Positions 14,756 through 23,137 of a stretch of 64,000 nucleotides of DNA are shown here, piece after piece. The stretch is from Gemmatimonadota bacterium. Lineage in GTDB: Bacteria; Gemmatimonadota; Gemmatimonadetes; Longimicrobiales; Gaopeijiaceae. Positions within the stretch are counted from its first letter, which is position 1; each line of letters begins with the position of its first letter. Under the pieces are notes generated by a model. It was not told the DNA's origin. It was given only the letters and a program-made list of their open reading frames with translations, and did no database searches. The translations under genes were made by a program, and so were the position numbers. The stretch spans positions 62,001-126,000 of the forward strand of contig PBPC01000077.1 in NCBI GenBank assembly GCA_002724575.1, read 5' to 3'.

Positions 14756-16123
14756 GTGGACGTAGACACGATTGCGGCCATTTCCACCGGACCCGGTGCT
14801 GGTGCAATCGCTATGGTCAGAATTTCGGGCCCGGTGTCTTCCGAGATACTTCTCCGGCTCGCACCAGCGCTAGAAGAGATGCCTGCTCCAAGAACAGCCA
14901 GTGTGGTAGACCTATGTGAGCCAGGTGATGGAGAGGTCATCGATAGGGCTGTCGCCACATACTATCGCTCGCCGGAGAGCTACACGGGTGAAGATGTCGT
15001 CGAGATCACTTGCCATGGGGGTGTCATAGGACCCCGTCTTGTCCTGAGCGCTTGTCTCGCAGCCGGAGCTCGGCAAGCGGAGGCTGGCGAATTCACGAAG
15101 AGAGCGTACCTGCGAGGGAAACTAGACCTCATCCAGGCAGAAGCTGTTTCAGACCTTATTGATGCCCGAAGCAGGGCTTTTCACCGTGCAGCACTGCGGC
15201 ATATGGAACACGGACTATCGACTAGAATCACAGCACTCCGTGAGAGTTTAGTCCGCCTAGAGGCCCTTCTGGTTCACCATATAGATTTTCCGGAAGAAGA
15301 CGAGCCGCCGGTGGCATTAGATGTGATCACAGAAGAAGCGAAAAGAGTTGTGCAAGAGCTGGATGCATTACTCGCCACAGCTCCGGAGGGGGAGCTGCTT
15401 CGAGAAGGGGCGCTCACTGTGTTTGCCGGACGGCCGAATGCAGGGAAATCCTCAGTATTCAATGCCTTGCTAGGTGAGGAGCGAGCAATTGTCACAGAAG
15501 AACCTGGAACGACTCGTGATGCACTAGAGGAGACAGTCCAGCTAGGTGGCTTCCCTTTCAGGCTGGTTGATACCGCAGGGCTTCGGGAATCGGATGGGCG
15601 CGTCGAACAACTCGGTATCGAAGTAGCACTAAGATATCTGAAGGGTGCCGACATCGTGCTCTTTTGCATTCCAGCTGCTGCGAAAACTTCGGCGGAAGAC
15701 AGGAAGTTTCTTGAAACCACCGCAGCACCTGTCGTGCTTCTGGAAACCAAGGCGGATCTAGCTGAAGGCCCTGAGCGGGACAGTACTGATCTCAAAGGGT
15801 TGGCCGGGGCAGTCCAGGTTTCAGCCCTGTCCGGACAGGGGCTAGACCAGATCCGGCAGCTTCTCCCAGAACTAGCCTATTCAGGATTAGTAGGGGGGCT
15901 GAGCGACCAGCCGGTCCTTACTCGCCAGCGCCACATTCGTGCCCTAAAAATCGCTCGCTCTGAGGTGGAACTTTTCAGGAACTCGCTTGAGGGCGGTCTC
16001 CCGGCGGAAATAGCTTCGACTCACCTTCGGCCAGCAGAGACAGCGCTGGAGGAAGTTCTAGGAGTGATTACCGTTGACGACGTCTTAGATGTAGTGTTCC
16101 GAGAGTTTTGTGTAGGAAAATGA
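14756..16123 (+). CDS. mnmE: tRNA modification GTPase MnmE
   Basis: The N-terminal domain begins DTIAAISTGPGAGAIAMVRISG. Helical regions surround the G domain, whose P-loop is GRPNAGKSSVFNAL and whose G3 motif is DTAGLRESDGRVEQ. The C-terminus ends FCVGK, with the conserved Cys of the family. With MnmG it forms the aminomethyl-type modification at wobble U34 of certain tRNAs. A GTG start is used. It overlaps the acylphosphatase gene by 4 bp, and mnmG follows, so the two partner genes are separated by one small gene. Confidence 0.95.
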   Translation: MDVDTIAAISTGPGAGAIAMVRISGPVSSEILLRLAPALEEMPAPRTASVVDLCEPGDGEVIDRAVATYYRSPESYTGEDVVEITCHGGVIGPRLVLSACLAAGARQAEAGEFTKRAYLRGKLDLIQAEAVSDLIDARSRAFHRAALRHMEHGLSTRITALRESLVRLEALLVHHIDFPEEDEPPVALDVITEEAKRVVQELDALLATAPEGELLREGALTVFAGRPNAGKSSVFNALLGEERAIVTEEPGTTRDALEETVQLGGFPFRLVDTAGLRESDGRVEQLGIEVALRYLKGADIVLFCIPAAAKTSAEDRKFLETTAAPVVLLETKADLAEGPERDSTDLKGLAGAVQVSALSGQGLDQIRQLLPELAYSGLVGGLSDQPVLTRQRHIRALKIARSEVELFRNSLEGGLPAEIASTHLRPAETALEEVLGVITVDDVLDVVFREFCVGK

Positions 16124-16476
16124 CAAGGCGGGCGAGCGTGGCTGCAGATTATCGAACTGAAGGAGTGCCTAATAGCACTGACGAAAAAAAGGTAAGCGTT
16201 CCTGTGAGAGCTTATCGCGTTACAGGGCGAGTACAGGGTGTCGGCTTCCGGTGGTTCACCAGTAGGGCAGCGAAAGAGTTGGGGGTATCAGGGACAGTGT
16301 ATAATCATTCCGATGGCTCGGTCAGGGTTCATGTAAGAGGTGCCCTGACCCTGCTGAATCAACTAGAAACGATTCTTGCGAGAGGACCGGTGGCAGGAAA
16401 AGTAGAAGCCGTAGAGAGAGTAGAGCCGTCACAAACAGTTAAGGCTGATGGTTTTCGAATCGAGAGGACTCCGTAA
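16120..16476 (+). CDS. Acylphosphatase
   Basis: The core VRAYRVTGRVQGVGFRWFTSRAA carries the acylphosphatase signature with the catalytic Arg, and GTVYNHSDGSVRVHVRG carries the catalytic Asn. The enzyme hydrolyses carboxyl-phosphate bonds such as acetyl or carbamoyl phosphate. I use ATG 16120, which overlaps the mnmE stop as ATGA; the track begins at GTG 16108. The first 30 residues are non-conserved, so a later start is possible. The stop overlaps the mnmG ATG by one base, so the gene is translationally coupled on both sides. Confidence 0.88.
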   Translation: MTRRASVAADYRTEGVPNSTDEKKVSVPVRAYRVTGRVQGVGFRWFTSRAAKELGVSGTVYNHSDGSVRVHVRGALTLLNQLETILARGPVAGKVEAVERVEPSQTVKADGFRIERTP

Positions 16477-18377
16477 TGGAGCTGAGGTACGATGTAATTG
16501 TGGTTGGCGGAGGCCATGCCGGTGTTGAAGCGGCAGCCGCCTCCGCTAGGGCGGGTGTCCGAACCGTATTAATTACGCCAGATCTCAGCCGCATCGGACA
16601 AATGAGTTGTAACCCGGCTATTGGCGGTATCGCCAAGGGCGTAGTAGCACGGGAGGTCGACGTATTAGGAGGCGTTATGGGCCGTGCTACGGACGCTTCA
16701 CGGATCCAATTTCGCATGTTGAATCGATCAAAGGGGCCAGCAGTTTGGGGTCCGAGAGCTCAGTGTGACCGCAGCCTATACCCCGTAGCAGTGAGGCGCG
16801 TTCTCGATGAACTAGAGAACCTTGACCTCTTTCAGGAGATGGTGGGCGACCTGGTTCTTGAAGGTACCCGAGTGACAGGCGTGCGAACACAGGGGGGCAT
16901 CACCTTCTACGGGACGGCGGTTGTTATCACGGCTGGCACCTTTCTTCGTGGTCGGATTCATGTGGGCCAAGAAGCTGGTGTTGGGGCCGGTCGGGCCGGC
17001 GAGCCCCCTTCGATAGCGTTAGCAGAAGGTCTGGAAAGCCTCGGTCTAGAAATGGCTCGCTTCAAGACTGGCACGCCACCAAGAATCGATGGTCGCTCTG
17101 TCGATTTCAGCCGTGTGGAACGCCAGGATGGGGATGACCAAGGAATTCGATTTGCGGCGTATACAGAGGAGATCATTCCCGCCCAGAGGCCGTGCTGGAT
17201 CACTTGGGCATCAGACGGCCTGAAGAAGGTGGTAAGCGACAATCTTGAACAGAGTGCCCTTCATGGAGGAGAAATATCGGGTCGCGGGCCGCGTTACTGT
17301 CCTTCGATCGAAGATAAAGTTGTCCGATTCCCAAATGCTCCCCGACACCAGGTTTTCCTAGAGCCAGAAGGCCTACATACAACGGAGTTATATGTGAATG
17401 GGCTTTCGACTTCACTTCCCGCCAACGTGCAAAGGGATTTCTTGCAAACAGTTCCCGGGCTAGAAAGCGTTGTGATGACTAAGGCCGGCTACGCCATAGA
17501 GTACGACTATTTCCCTCCACACCAGCTTTTCCATTCACTTGAGCTGAAAGAGATTTCCGGACTCTTTTTCGCGGGCCAAATCAATGGGACAACTGGGTAC
17601 GAGGAGGCAGCGGGGCAGGGAGTTGTCGCTGGGATCAACGCTGCGCTCAAGGTCAAAGGGGAGGGGCCGTTCATACTCCGTCGGGACCAGGCCTATATAG
17701 GAGTATTGATAGATGATCTAGTTACGCGTGGCGTTGATGAACCCTATAGGCTCTTCACGTCTCGAGCGGAATTCAGGCTACTTCTCCGCCAGGACAATGC
17801 GGTACGTCGCTTGGGCCCCTTAGCACGAGAGGTCGGACTACTCACTAAAGAACAGACACAGGTACTCAAGGATCGCCTTGATCAGGAAAACAAGCTTGTT
17901 GCTTGGTTCCACAATACGACACTTGCTCCAAAAGATGCCGATCCATTACTCGTTGAAGCAGGATCGGAGCCGCTTTCGGGGTCAGTGAAGGCTGTAGAGC
18001 TTCTTCGGAGGCCTGGGGTCCGTGCGAGAGACCTCCTGGGTGCAGCTAGTGCAGATAGCGAAATTGCAGAGGCAAAAGAGGGGCTGAGAACGGGGGTGCT
18101 CAGGGCTGTTGAGGTCGAATTGAAGTACGAGGGGTATGTGGAGCGCGAACGAGAGAGAGCTGCTAGGCTAGCGGAACAGTCTAAGGTATTGCTGGACTAT
18201 GACTTACCGTACTTAGAGTTCGAGACATTGTCCTATGAGTCACGAGAGAAACTGGCTCGCATAAAGCCAGAAACGTTCGCCCAGGCAGCCAGGGTCCCGG
18301 GGGTATCACCGGCGGACCTCCAGAATCTGTTACTTGAGGTCCGGCGAGCACATACCAGGGAGAAGCAGTCTGGCTAA
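16476..18377 (+). CDS. mnmG: tRNA uridine-5-carboxymethylaminomethyl modification enzyme MnmG
   Basis: The 633-residue flavoprotein begins with the FAD-binding YDVIVVGGGHAGVEAA. Family blocks such as MSCNPAIGGIAKG, FKTGTPPRIDGRSVDF and the GQINGTTGYEEAAGQG segment follow. The C-terminal helical domain that binds MnmE ends near residue 625. Together with MnmE it modifies U34 of tRNAs. It is the last gene of the rightward run before the parS site and the par operon. Confidence 0.97.
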   Translation: MELRYDVIVVGGGHAGVEAAAASARAGVRTVLITPDLSRIGQMSCNPAIGGIAKGVVAREVDVLGGVMGRATDASRIQFRMLNRSKGPAVWGPRAQCDRSLYPVAVRRVLDELENLDLFQEMVGDLVLEGTRVTGVRTQGGITFYGTAVVITAGTFLRGRIHVGQEAGVGAGRAGEPPSIALAEGLESLGLEMARFKTGTPPRIDGRSVDFSRVERQDGDDQGIRFAAYTEEIIPAQRPCWITWASDGLKKVVSDNLEQSALHGGEISGRGPRYCPSIEDKVVRFPNAPRHQVFLEPEGLHTTELYVNGLSTSLPANVQRDFLQTVPGLESVVMTKAGYAIEYDYFPPHQLFHSLELKEISGLFFAGQINGTTGYEEAAGQGVVAGINAALKVKGEGPFILRRDQAYIGVLIDDLVTRGVDEPYRLFTSRAEFRLLLRQDNAVRRLGPLAREVGLLTKEQTQVLKDRLDQENKLVAWFHNTTLAPKDADPLLVEAGSEPLSGSVKAVELLRRPGVRARDLLGAASADSEIAEAKEGLRTGVLRAVEVELKYEGYVERERERAARLAEQSKVLLDYDLPYLEFETLSYESREKLARIKPETFAQAARVPGVSPADLQNLLLEVRRAHTREKQSG

Positions 18378-18413
18378 GTGATTGGGCCCCAACGACTTAT
18401 GGGTTCTCTAGAA

Positions 18414-18437
18414 AAATTGTTTCACGTGAAACAATTT
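18414..18437. promoter_or_regulatory. parS: parS centromere-like site
   Basis: TGTTTCACGTGAAACA (18418-18433) is an exact match to the bacterial parS consensus bound by ParB. The symmetry extends four bases on each side to a perfect 24-bp palindrome. It lies 37 bp after the mnmG stop and about 700 bp before parA. I saw no second perfect copy in the window. Confidence 0.95.
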
Positions 18438-18475
18438 CTTGGTTGTGCTGAGCCCGCCGTTACCCGAACGGGTGG

Positions 18476-18928
18476 CTACTTACGGAGGAGTTCAAGATGC
18501 GCGAGCGCAGGGTCTTCTTGACCGTCGAAGTCAAAGTCAAATTCGGTATCGCCGTCTAGGATCAATACGGTGTCGCCAACAAATTGGTAAGCTGAGACCT
18601 CATTCTCCCTACTTGGGAACTCTCGATTCAGGGTGACCGTGTTGGCGGTTGCAGAGATGGTGCCCATTTCCGTTTGTCCTAGGCCCGCATAAATCAGAAT
18701 TGCCGTGTAGCTACCGCTGGGTTGAATGTTGAGGTCAAAGGTCCCTCCGAGCTGAATAAGATCGATGGAAACCTGGTCTGACACGGAGCTAGTCAACACG
18801 AATGCAGTTGCCGTCCAATCACCAACGAACGCCTCAATCAAGGGGTCGGGGCCAGTAGGTGCTGGGTCCCCGCACCCAGCGAGGGATAACAAGAGCAGTG
18901 ATAGTACTCTACTTGGGCGTTTTCGCAT
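18476..18928 (-). CDS. Small putative lipoprotein, unknown function
   Basis: The 150-residue protein starts MRKRPSRVLSLLLLSLAGC, a lipoprotein signal with lipobox LAGC and probable lipidation at Cys19. The mature part is acidic and strand-rich, with a WTATAF-type turn after the signal, and ends with a run of Asp residues (DGDTEFDFDFDGQED). It may be a lipocalin-like beta fold, but I do not recognise a family. It is transcribed against mnmG and parA, standing alone between them. Confidence 0.7.
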   Translation of the reverse strand: MRKRPSRVLSLLLLSLAGCGDPAPTGPDPLIEAFVGDWTATAFVLTSSVSDQVSIDLIQLGGTFDLNIQPSGSYTAILIYAGLGQTEMGTISATANTVTLNREFPSRENEVSAYQFVGDTVLILDGDTEFDFDFDGQEDPALAHLELLRK

Positions 18929-19007
18929 TCAGGTTCTCCAGTGCATTGCTTCTCTACCTATAAGACATTTTCTATCTCTAAGGCGTTGAGAATCTATGGA
19001 GGTTAGC

Positions 19008-19100
19008 GTGAAAGTCCGAGGCCAGTGGATAAATCTGTGCGCGTTGGCTTTCGGGGTTACGCGTTATAACCATATATTCTTAGCTCTCTGGCTCTGCTAG
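19008..19100 (+). CDS. Possible 30-codon leader ORF upstream of parA
   Basis: GGAGG at 18998 lies five bases before GTG 19008, opening 30 codons that end at TAG 19098 and contain a hydrophobic C-terminal half. The stop lies inside a GCTCT-GCT-AGAGC hairpin (19091-19103), followed by a T-rich stretch and then parA. It is below the ORF-track cutoff. It could be chance, a leader peptide or part of an autoregulatory region. Confidence 0.25.
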   Translation: MKVRGQWINLCALAFGVTRYNHIFLALWLC

Positions 19101-19129
19101 AGCAGAATGTTTTTAGTTTTTGGGGGCGC

Positions 19130-19933
19130 ATGCCGCACGTTATAGCGATCGCTAATCAGAAAGGTGGGGTTGGAAAAAGTACCACAGCGATCAATCTTGG
19201 TGCCTCCCTGGCTGTGGCTGAAAAGCGCACGCTCGTTATTGACATTGACCCCCAGGCAAATGCTACGAGCGGCTTAGGCATTGAAACTAATGATCAACAC
19301 AAGACGATTTATGACGTATTAGTTCGAAGAATCCCCATAAAAGACACAATTGTCAGAGAACTTCACTTTCCGTGCCTAGACGTCATTGCTTCAACCCGGG
19401 ACCTCGTAGGAGCGGAGATCGAACTGGTCGGCGCCACGAATCGGGAAACGGTTTTAAGAGATGCGCTAGCCACTGTTCGAGGCCAGTACGACTACGTCCT
19501 CATGGATTGCCCGCCTTCTTTGGGACTTCTTACTCTTAACACCCTTATAGCTGCAGACTCAGTACTTATCCCCATTCAGTGTGAATTTTATGCGCTAGAA
19601 GGTATGACCCAGCTACTGAATACTGTGCGCCTGGTTCAGAGATCTCTAAATTCTCGACTTCACATTGAAGGGGTATTGCTGACGATGTTTGATGGTCGAC
19701 TGAACCTGTCAAAACAGGTAGCGGCCGAGGCACGGGAATACTTTGGTGCCAAGGTGTATCGGACGGCGATACCCAGAAACGTTAGGCTAGCCGAGGCCCC
19801 GAGCTTTGGAAGACCAATCGTGCTTTATGATGTCCTGTCTAGAGGCGCACAGGCTTACCTCGAGCTCGCTCAAGAAGTGATGGCGCAAAGGCATAGAGTA
19901 ACCAGTGCTTCTCCCCCGGTACTTTCGGCATGA
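19130..19933 (+). CDS. parA: Chromosome-partitioning ATPase ParA (Soj)
   Basis: The 267-residue protein has the deviant Walker A QKGGVGKSTTAINLG, Walker A' VIDIDPQANATSG and Walker B MDCPPSLGLLTL, typical of chromosomal Soj-type ParA without an N-terminal DNA-binding extension. ATG 19130 is preceded by a G-rich ribosome-binding site. It overlaps parB by 4 bp. With ParB bound at parS it segregates the origin region. Confidence 0.97.
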   Translation: MPHVIAIANQKGGVGKSTTAINLGASLAVAEKRTLVIDIDPQANATSGLGIETNDQHKTIYDVLVRRIPIKDTIVRELHFPCLDVIASTRDLVGAEIELVGATNRETVLRDALATVRGQYDYVLMDCPPSLGLLTLNTLIAADSVLIPIQCEFYALEGMTQLLNTVRLVQRSLNSRLHIEGVLLTMFDGRLNLSKQVAAEAREYFGAKVYRTAIPRNVRLAEAPSFGRPIVLYDVLSRGAQAYLELAQEVMAQRHRVTSASPPVLSA

Positions 19934-20808
19934 GCCACGACCGTCTGGGGAAGGGACTCGGAGCACTGCTCGGTGATTATTTAGAGCCCGAGTTACAGCC
20001 CGGGGAAGTACAAAAGCTTAGGATTGCTTCAGTTCTGCCAAATCCAATGCAGCCTCGCAGGAGTTTTGTCCAGGCTGAATTGGAAGAACTGGCAGCCTCG
20101 ATTGCAGAGAATGGCCTTTTGCAGCCTATCGTTGTTCGTGCAGCAGCAGGTGCGGATAACTATGAACTGATCGCTGGTGAAAGACGTCTGCGCGCGGTTG
20201 GGATCCTAGGGTGGGATGAGGTACCGGTGATTGTGCGGGAGGCATCTGACCGAACTCTCCTAGTTCTGGCCCTTGTGGAAAATCTTCAGCGAGAGGCCCT
20301 CAATCCGCTTGAAGAGGCCGAAGGGTACGCTTCTTTGGGCGAACAGTTTAACATGAAGCAAGCAGATATCGCAGCTGCAGTTGGCAAAGACCGTTCAACA
20401 GTCTCAAATTTACTTAGGCTCCTTAAGCTGCCCGTCTCAGTTCGGAGGTTGGTGGAGAGGGGCGGCCTGTCGGCAGGTCATGCTCGAGCGCTGCTGGCTG
20501 TGGATGACCCGGTACGAGCAGCAGAATTAGGACAGCAGGCAGCCAAAGAAGGTTGGTCGGTAAGAGAAGTAGAACGAAGAGTGAGCGCTACTTCAAGAAA
20601 GAAGCGAAAGCGGAAAAGCACCGCGACCTCAGACCCAATAGTGAAAGCCTTCGAGGGCCAGCTACGAGATCACTTTTCTACGAGAGTTACCATTCGGGAA
20701 CAGGCAGGCCGCAAGGGCTCTATCGAAATTCAGTACCATGGACCTGAGGATTTCGAGCGGATATACGAACTGATGACTGGCCAGGACTCTTCTAGGGTTG
20801 GTGGATGA
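19930..20808 (+). CDS. parB: Chromosome-partitioning protein ParB
   Basis: The N-terminus GLGALLGDY matches the ParA-contacting end. The ParB/Srx domain has NPMQPRRSF and the CTP-related GERRLRA motif, and an HTH region VGKDRSTVSNLLRLLKLP recognises parS. The C-terminal dimerisation part follows a basic linker. The length of 292 is normal. It overlaps both parA and the following peptidase gene by 4 bp. Confidence 0.96.
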   Translation: MSHDRLGKGLGALLGDYLEPELQPGEVQKLRIASVLPNPMQPRRSFVQAELEELAASIAENGLLQPIVVRAAAGADNYELIAGERRLRAVGILGWDEVPVIVREASDRTLLVLALVENLQREALNPLEEAEGYASLGEQFNMKQADIAAAVGKDRSTVSNLLRLLKLPVSVRRLVERGGLSAGHARALLAVDDPVRAAELGQQAAKEGWSVREVERRVSATSRKKRKRKSTATSDPIVKAFEGQLRDHFSTRVTIREQAGRKGSIEIQYHGPEDFERIYELMTGQDSSRVGG

Positions 20809-21587
20809 GCCCACTGGCTCGGCGGGATTTCACGATCATGGTGGTCCCAGAAGACGGAAGTGTAAGTCATTCGTACCGAGTCACTTACAAGCGTTTACGC
20901 TTCATGATGGGGGTCGGGATCATAGCAGGGATCACGTTCATCGGTATGGCGGGAAGTTGGTGGTATCTCGCTGCTCGTGCATCGCACGTTAATGACCTTG
21001 AAGCCCGCCTGGAGGTTATGGGGAGTGAGCAAGTTCGGCTCGAGGCGATAGCTGCCGACTTAGCGACAGCGGAGGCACAATATGCTCGCCTCAGGTCCCT
21101 TCTGGCGCCCAACTTGCCGCTTGACGATGGGGGCATATGGCTCCCCGCCTCCGAAGCGAGCAATAGCGGTTCTGGGTTGGCGGAAGCGGCGGGTGCTCTA
21201 GCCACTATACCTAGTGTATGGCCACTGACGGAGAGCGGGATCATAACCCAAGGGCTCCTTCGGGGGGCAGGGGGAAGGCACCCGGGGCTGGATATAGCGG
21301 TGCCGACCGATTCATATATTAGGGCTGCAGGTGGAGGAAGAGTCGTTGAAGTCGGTACGGACGAAGTTTACGGGCTGTTCGTGGTAATTGACCACAGTGA
21401 AGGATATAGCACAGTTTATGCCCATACTTCAGCTCAAATGGTTGAACAGGGACAACAAGTAAGGGAGCGGGAAGTTATAGCGCTGAGCGGATCCAGTGGG
21501 CAATCGACGGCACCACATCTCCACTTTGAAATTCACTTAAACGGGGATGCAGTCGATCCCCTGACGATGGTTGAGCAGCCCAATTAG
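20805..21587 (+). CDS. M23-family murein endopeptidase, membrane-anchored
   Basis: After a short basic start comes a membrane segment (about 40-57), then a coiled-coil-like region (ARLEVMGSEQVRLEAI). The LytM/M23 domain has the zinc ligands HPGLDI and, near the end, HLHFEI; SSGQSTAPHLHFEIHLNG is diagnostic. These proteins cut or regulate the cutting of peptidoglycan cross-links. It is translationally coupled to parB and followed by bactofilin, linking wall remodelling to the chromosome-partitioning operon. Confidence 0.9.
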   Translation: MSPLARRDFTIMVVPEDGSVSHSYRVTYKRLRFMMGVGIIAGITFIGMAGSWWYLAARASHVNDLEARLEVMGSEQVRLEAIAADLATAEAQYARLRSLLAPNLPLDDGGIWLPASEASNSGSGLAEAAGALATIPSVWPLTESGIITQGLLRGAGGRHPGLDIAVPTDSYIRAAGGGRVVEVGTDEVYGLFVVIDHSEGYSTVYAHTSAQMVEQGQQVREREVIALSGSSGQSTAPHLHFEIHLNGDAVDPLTMVEQPN

Positions 21588-21649
21588 TGCCCGCGCGAGA
21601 AGTTGCGATTACTTTCTTGCCCGGAGAGTCCAAACCTCAAAGAGGCTGA

Positions 21650-22054
21650 ATGGCAAGTCAACGAAGCGGCAATAAGCCTTCCCCCGAGGCGCTCATCTCT
21701 ATTATTGGGCCAGGTATGACCGTCGTAGGGGACTGTGAAACTGAGGGTTCACTAAGAATAGAAGGAAATATTGCGGGTAGTATCCGAGCCGGAAAAGCGG
21801 TGGTAGTGGGAGAGAACGCTTGGGTTAAGGGGGACATCAGCACGCAGGATGCCGTTCTGTCAGGGAAGGTTACCGGTACTATCGTGGCCGAATCACGGCT
21901 CGAAGTAAAAGCGAGTAGCCAGATTGAGGGAGATGTCCACGCCCGCCGCTTGCAGCTTGAGGAGGGCGCGGTCCTAAATGGGACCGTAAACATGGGTGGT
22001 GCATCAAAGGGCACCGGGACCGAGATCTCTCGCGGGGAAACTCCGAGGAGCTAA
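21650..22054 (+). CDS. Bactofilin family cytoskeletal protein
   Basis: The 134-residue protein consists of short hydrophobic strand repeats (GSLRIEGNIAGSIRAG, VKGDISTQDAVLSGKVTGTI, IEGDVHARRLQLEEGAVLNG) with polar, disordered ends. That is the right-handed beta-helix pattern of bactofilins. These polymerise on membranes and commonly work with adjacent M23 peptidases in cell shape; here the M23 gene lies directly upstream (62 bp). Confidence 0.92.
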   Translation: MASQRSGNKPSPEALISIIGPGMTVVGDCETEGSLRIEGNIAGSIRAGKAVVVGENAWVKGDISTQDAVLSGKVTGTIVAESRLEVKASSQIEGDVHARRLQLEEGAVLNGTVNMGGASKGTGTEISRGETPRS

Positions 22055-22202
22055 GGAGGCGAATCTTTTCCCCGGTGTTACTGCAAGACTTGGCTGACCG
22101 GGGGTTATAATAGGCCCGGCTCGAGATAGAGCATAACTCATTGTGCTACAACACTTTAAGAATAAATGGGCGCGACAAGATCGTTCACCCGTATAATCCA
22201 AT

Positions 22203-22961
22203 ATGAAATTAGAATCTATATTCCAATATCTTGATGGTTTCCTGCTAGTCGATGGGTACCCTGACTATCCACAATCAGTGAATGGCGTTCAGGTGGACGG
22301 GTCAGGAGAAGTAAAACACGTCGCTGTTGCTGTAGATGCTTCTGAAGCAACGATCAACGAAGCGGTCGACCTAGGGGCAGATCTGCTGATCGTGCACCAC
22401 GGTTTATTTTGGAAGGGGTTGCAGCCGCTCACCGGTCGCTATTTCCGTAAGGTCAGGAAGTTGATCGAGGGGGAGGTTGCTCTGTACTCCTGCCATCTAC
22501 CATTGGATAGCCATCCAGAGGTCGGGAACTGCATTCTACTGGCAAAATCGTTAGGGTTGGAGATCGAGGGACGATTCGGGGACCACCAAGGGGTTAACGT
22601 AGGTTGGTGGGGAAGGAAAGAGGGAGGTGCGGAGGCCGCCGTGCTTGTGCAGGAACTAGAGGTAGTACTCAATGGTCCGGTTCGGCTGGTAAAGGGTGGC
22701 CCAAAAGTGATGGAGAAGATCGGGGTGGTGACGGGAGCTGGAGGGTCCTTCATAGAGGAGTCAGTTGCTCTAGGTCTAGATGCTCTGGTTACAGGTGAGA
22801 TGAATCATGCAGAGTATTTTGATGCGATGGAACTTGGGATATCTGTGTTGCTGGGAGGGCACTATGCGACGGAGACGTTTGGAGTGAGGGCGTTGGGGGC
22901 CCACCTGGAAGAACGATTCGATCTAACGTGGGAGTTCTTGGAACAGCCTACCGGATTCTAG
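22203..22961 (+). CDS. Nif3-like dinuclear metal centre protein
   Basis: The 252-residue protein has the family's metal ligands: LLIVHHGLFW (HHG), YSCHLPLDSHPEVGN (second ligand group) and GGHYATETFGV near the C-terminus. GTP cyclohydrolase I type 2/NIF3 family members form hexamers with two metals per subunit; the physiological reaction is poorly defined. It has no insert domain, so it is the short form. It may follow the bactofilin gene but is 148 bp away. Confidence 0.88.
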   Translation: MKLESIFQYLDGFLLVDGYPDYPQSVNGVQVDGSGEVKHVAVAVDASEATINEAVDLGADLLIVHHGLFWKGLQPLTGRYFRKVRKLIEGEVALYSCHLPLDSHPEVGNCILLAKSLGLEIEGRFGDHQGVNVGWWGRKEGGAEAAVLVQELEVVLNGPVRLVKGGPKVMEKIGVVTGAGGSFIEESVALGLDALVTGEMNHAEYFDAMELGISVLLGGHYATETFGVRALGAHLEERFDLTWEFLEQPTGF

Positions 22962-23137
22962 AAATGTTGGATGCCAGTGTCGTAGGCACCTGCCATCTAG
23001 ATTCGCCCTAGTTACTCGAAAACCGCTACAGGGATTCCGTTGCAAGCGTTTCAGCGCTACGGTACCATCTTCTGCCGAATCAATCACCGTGCTTGGTCCC
23101 GGAATCGCCGGGCCTCTTAGGTATGGAAGGAGTTTCA

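Noticed and set aside
15274-15795. 173-residue minus-strand ORF
   Set aside because: It is a Ser/Thr/Ala-rich shadow of mnmE, whose frame carries intact GTPase motifs.
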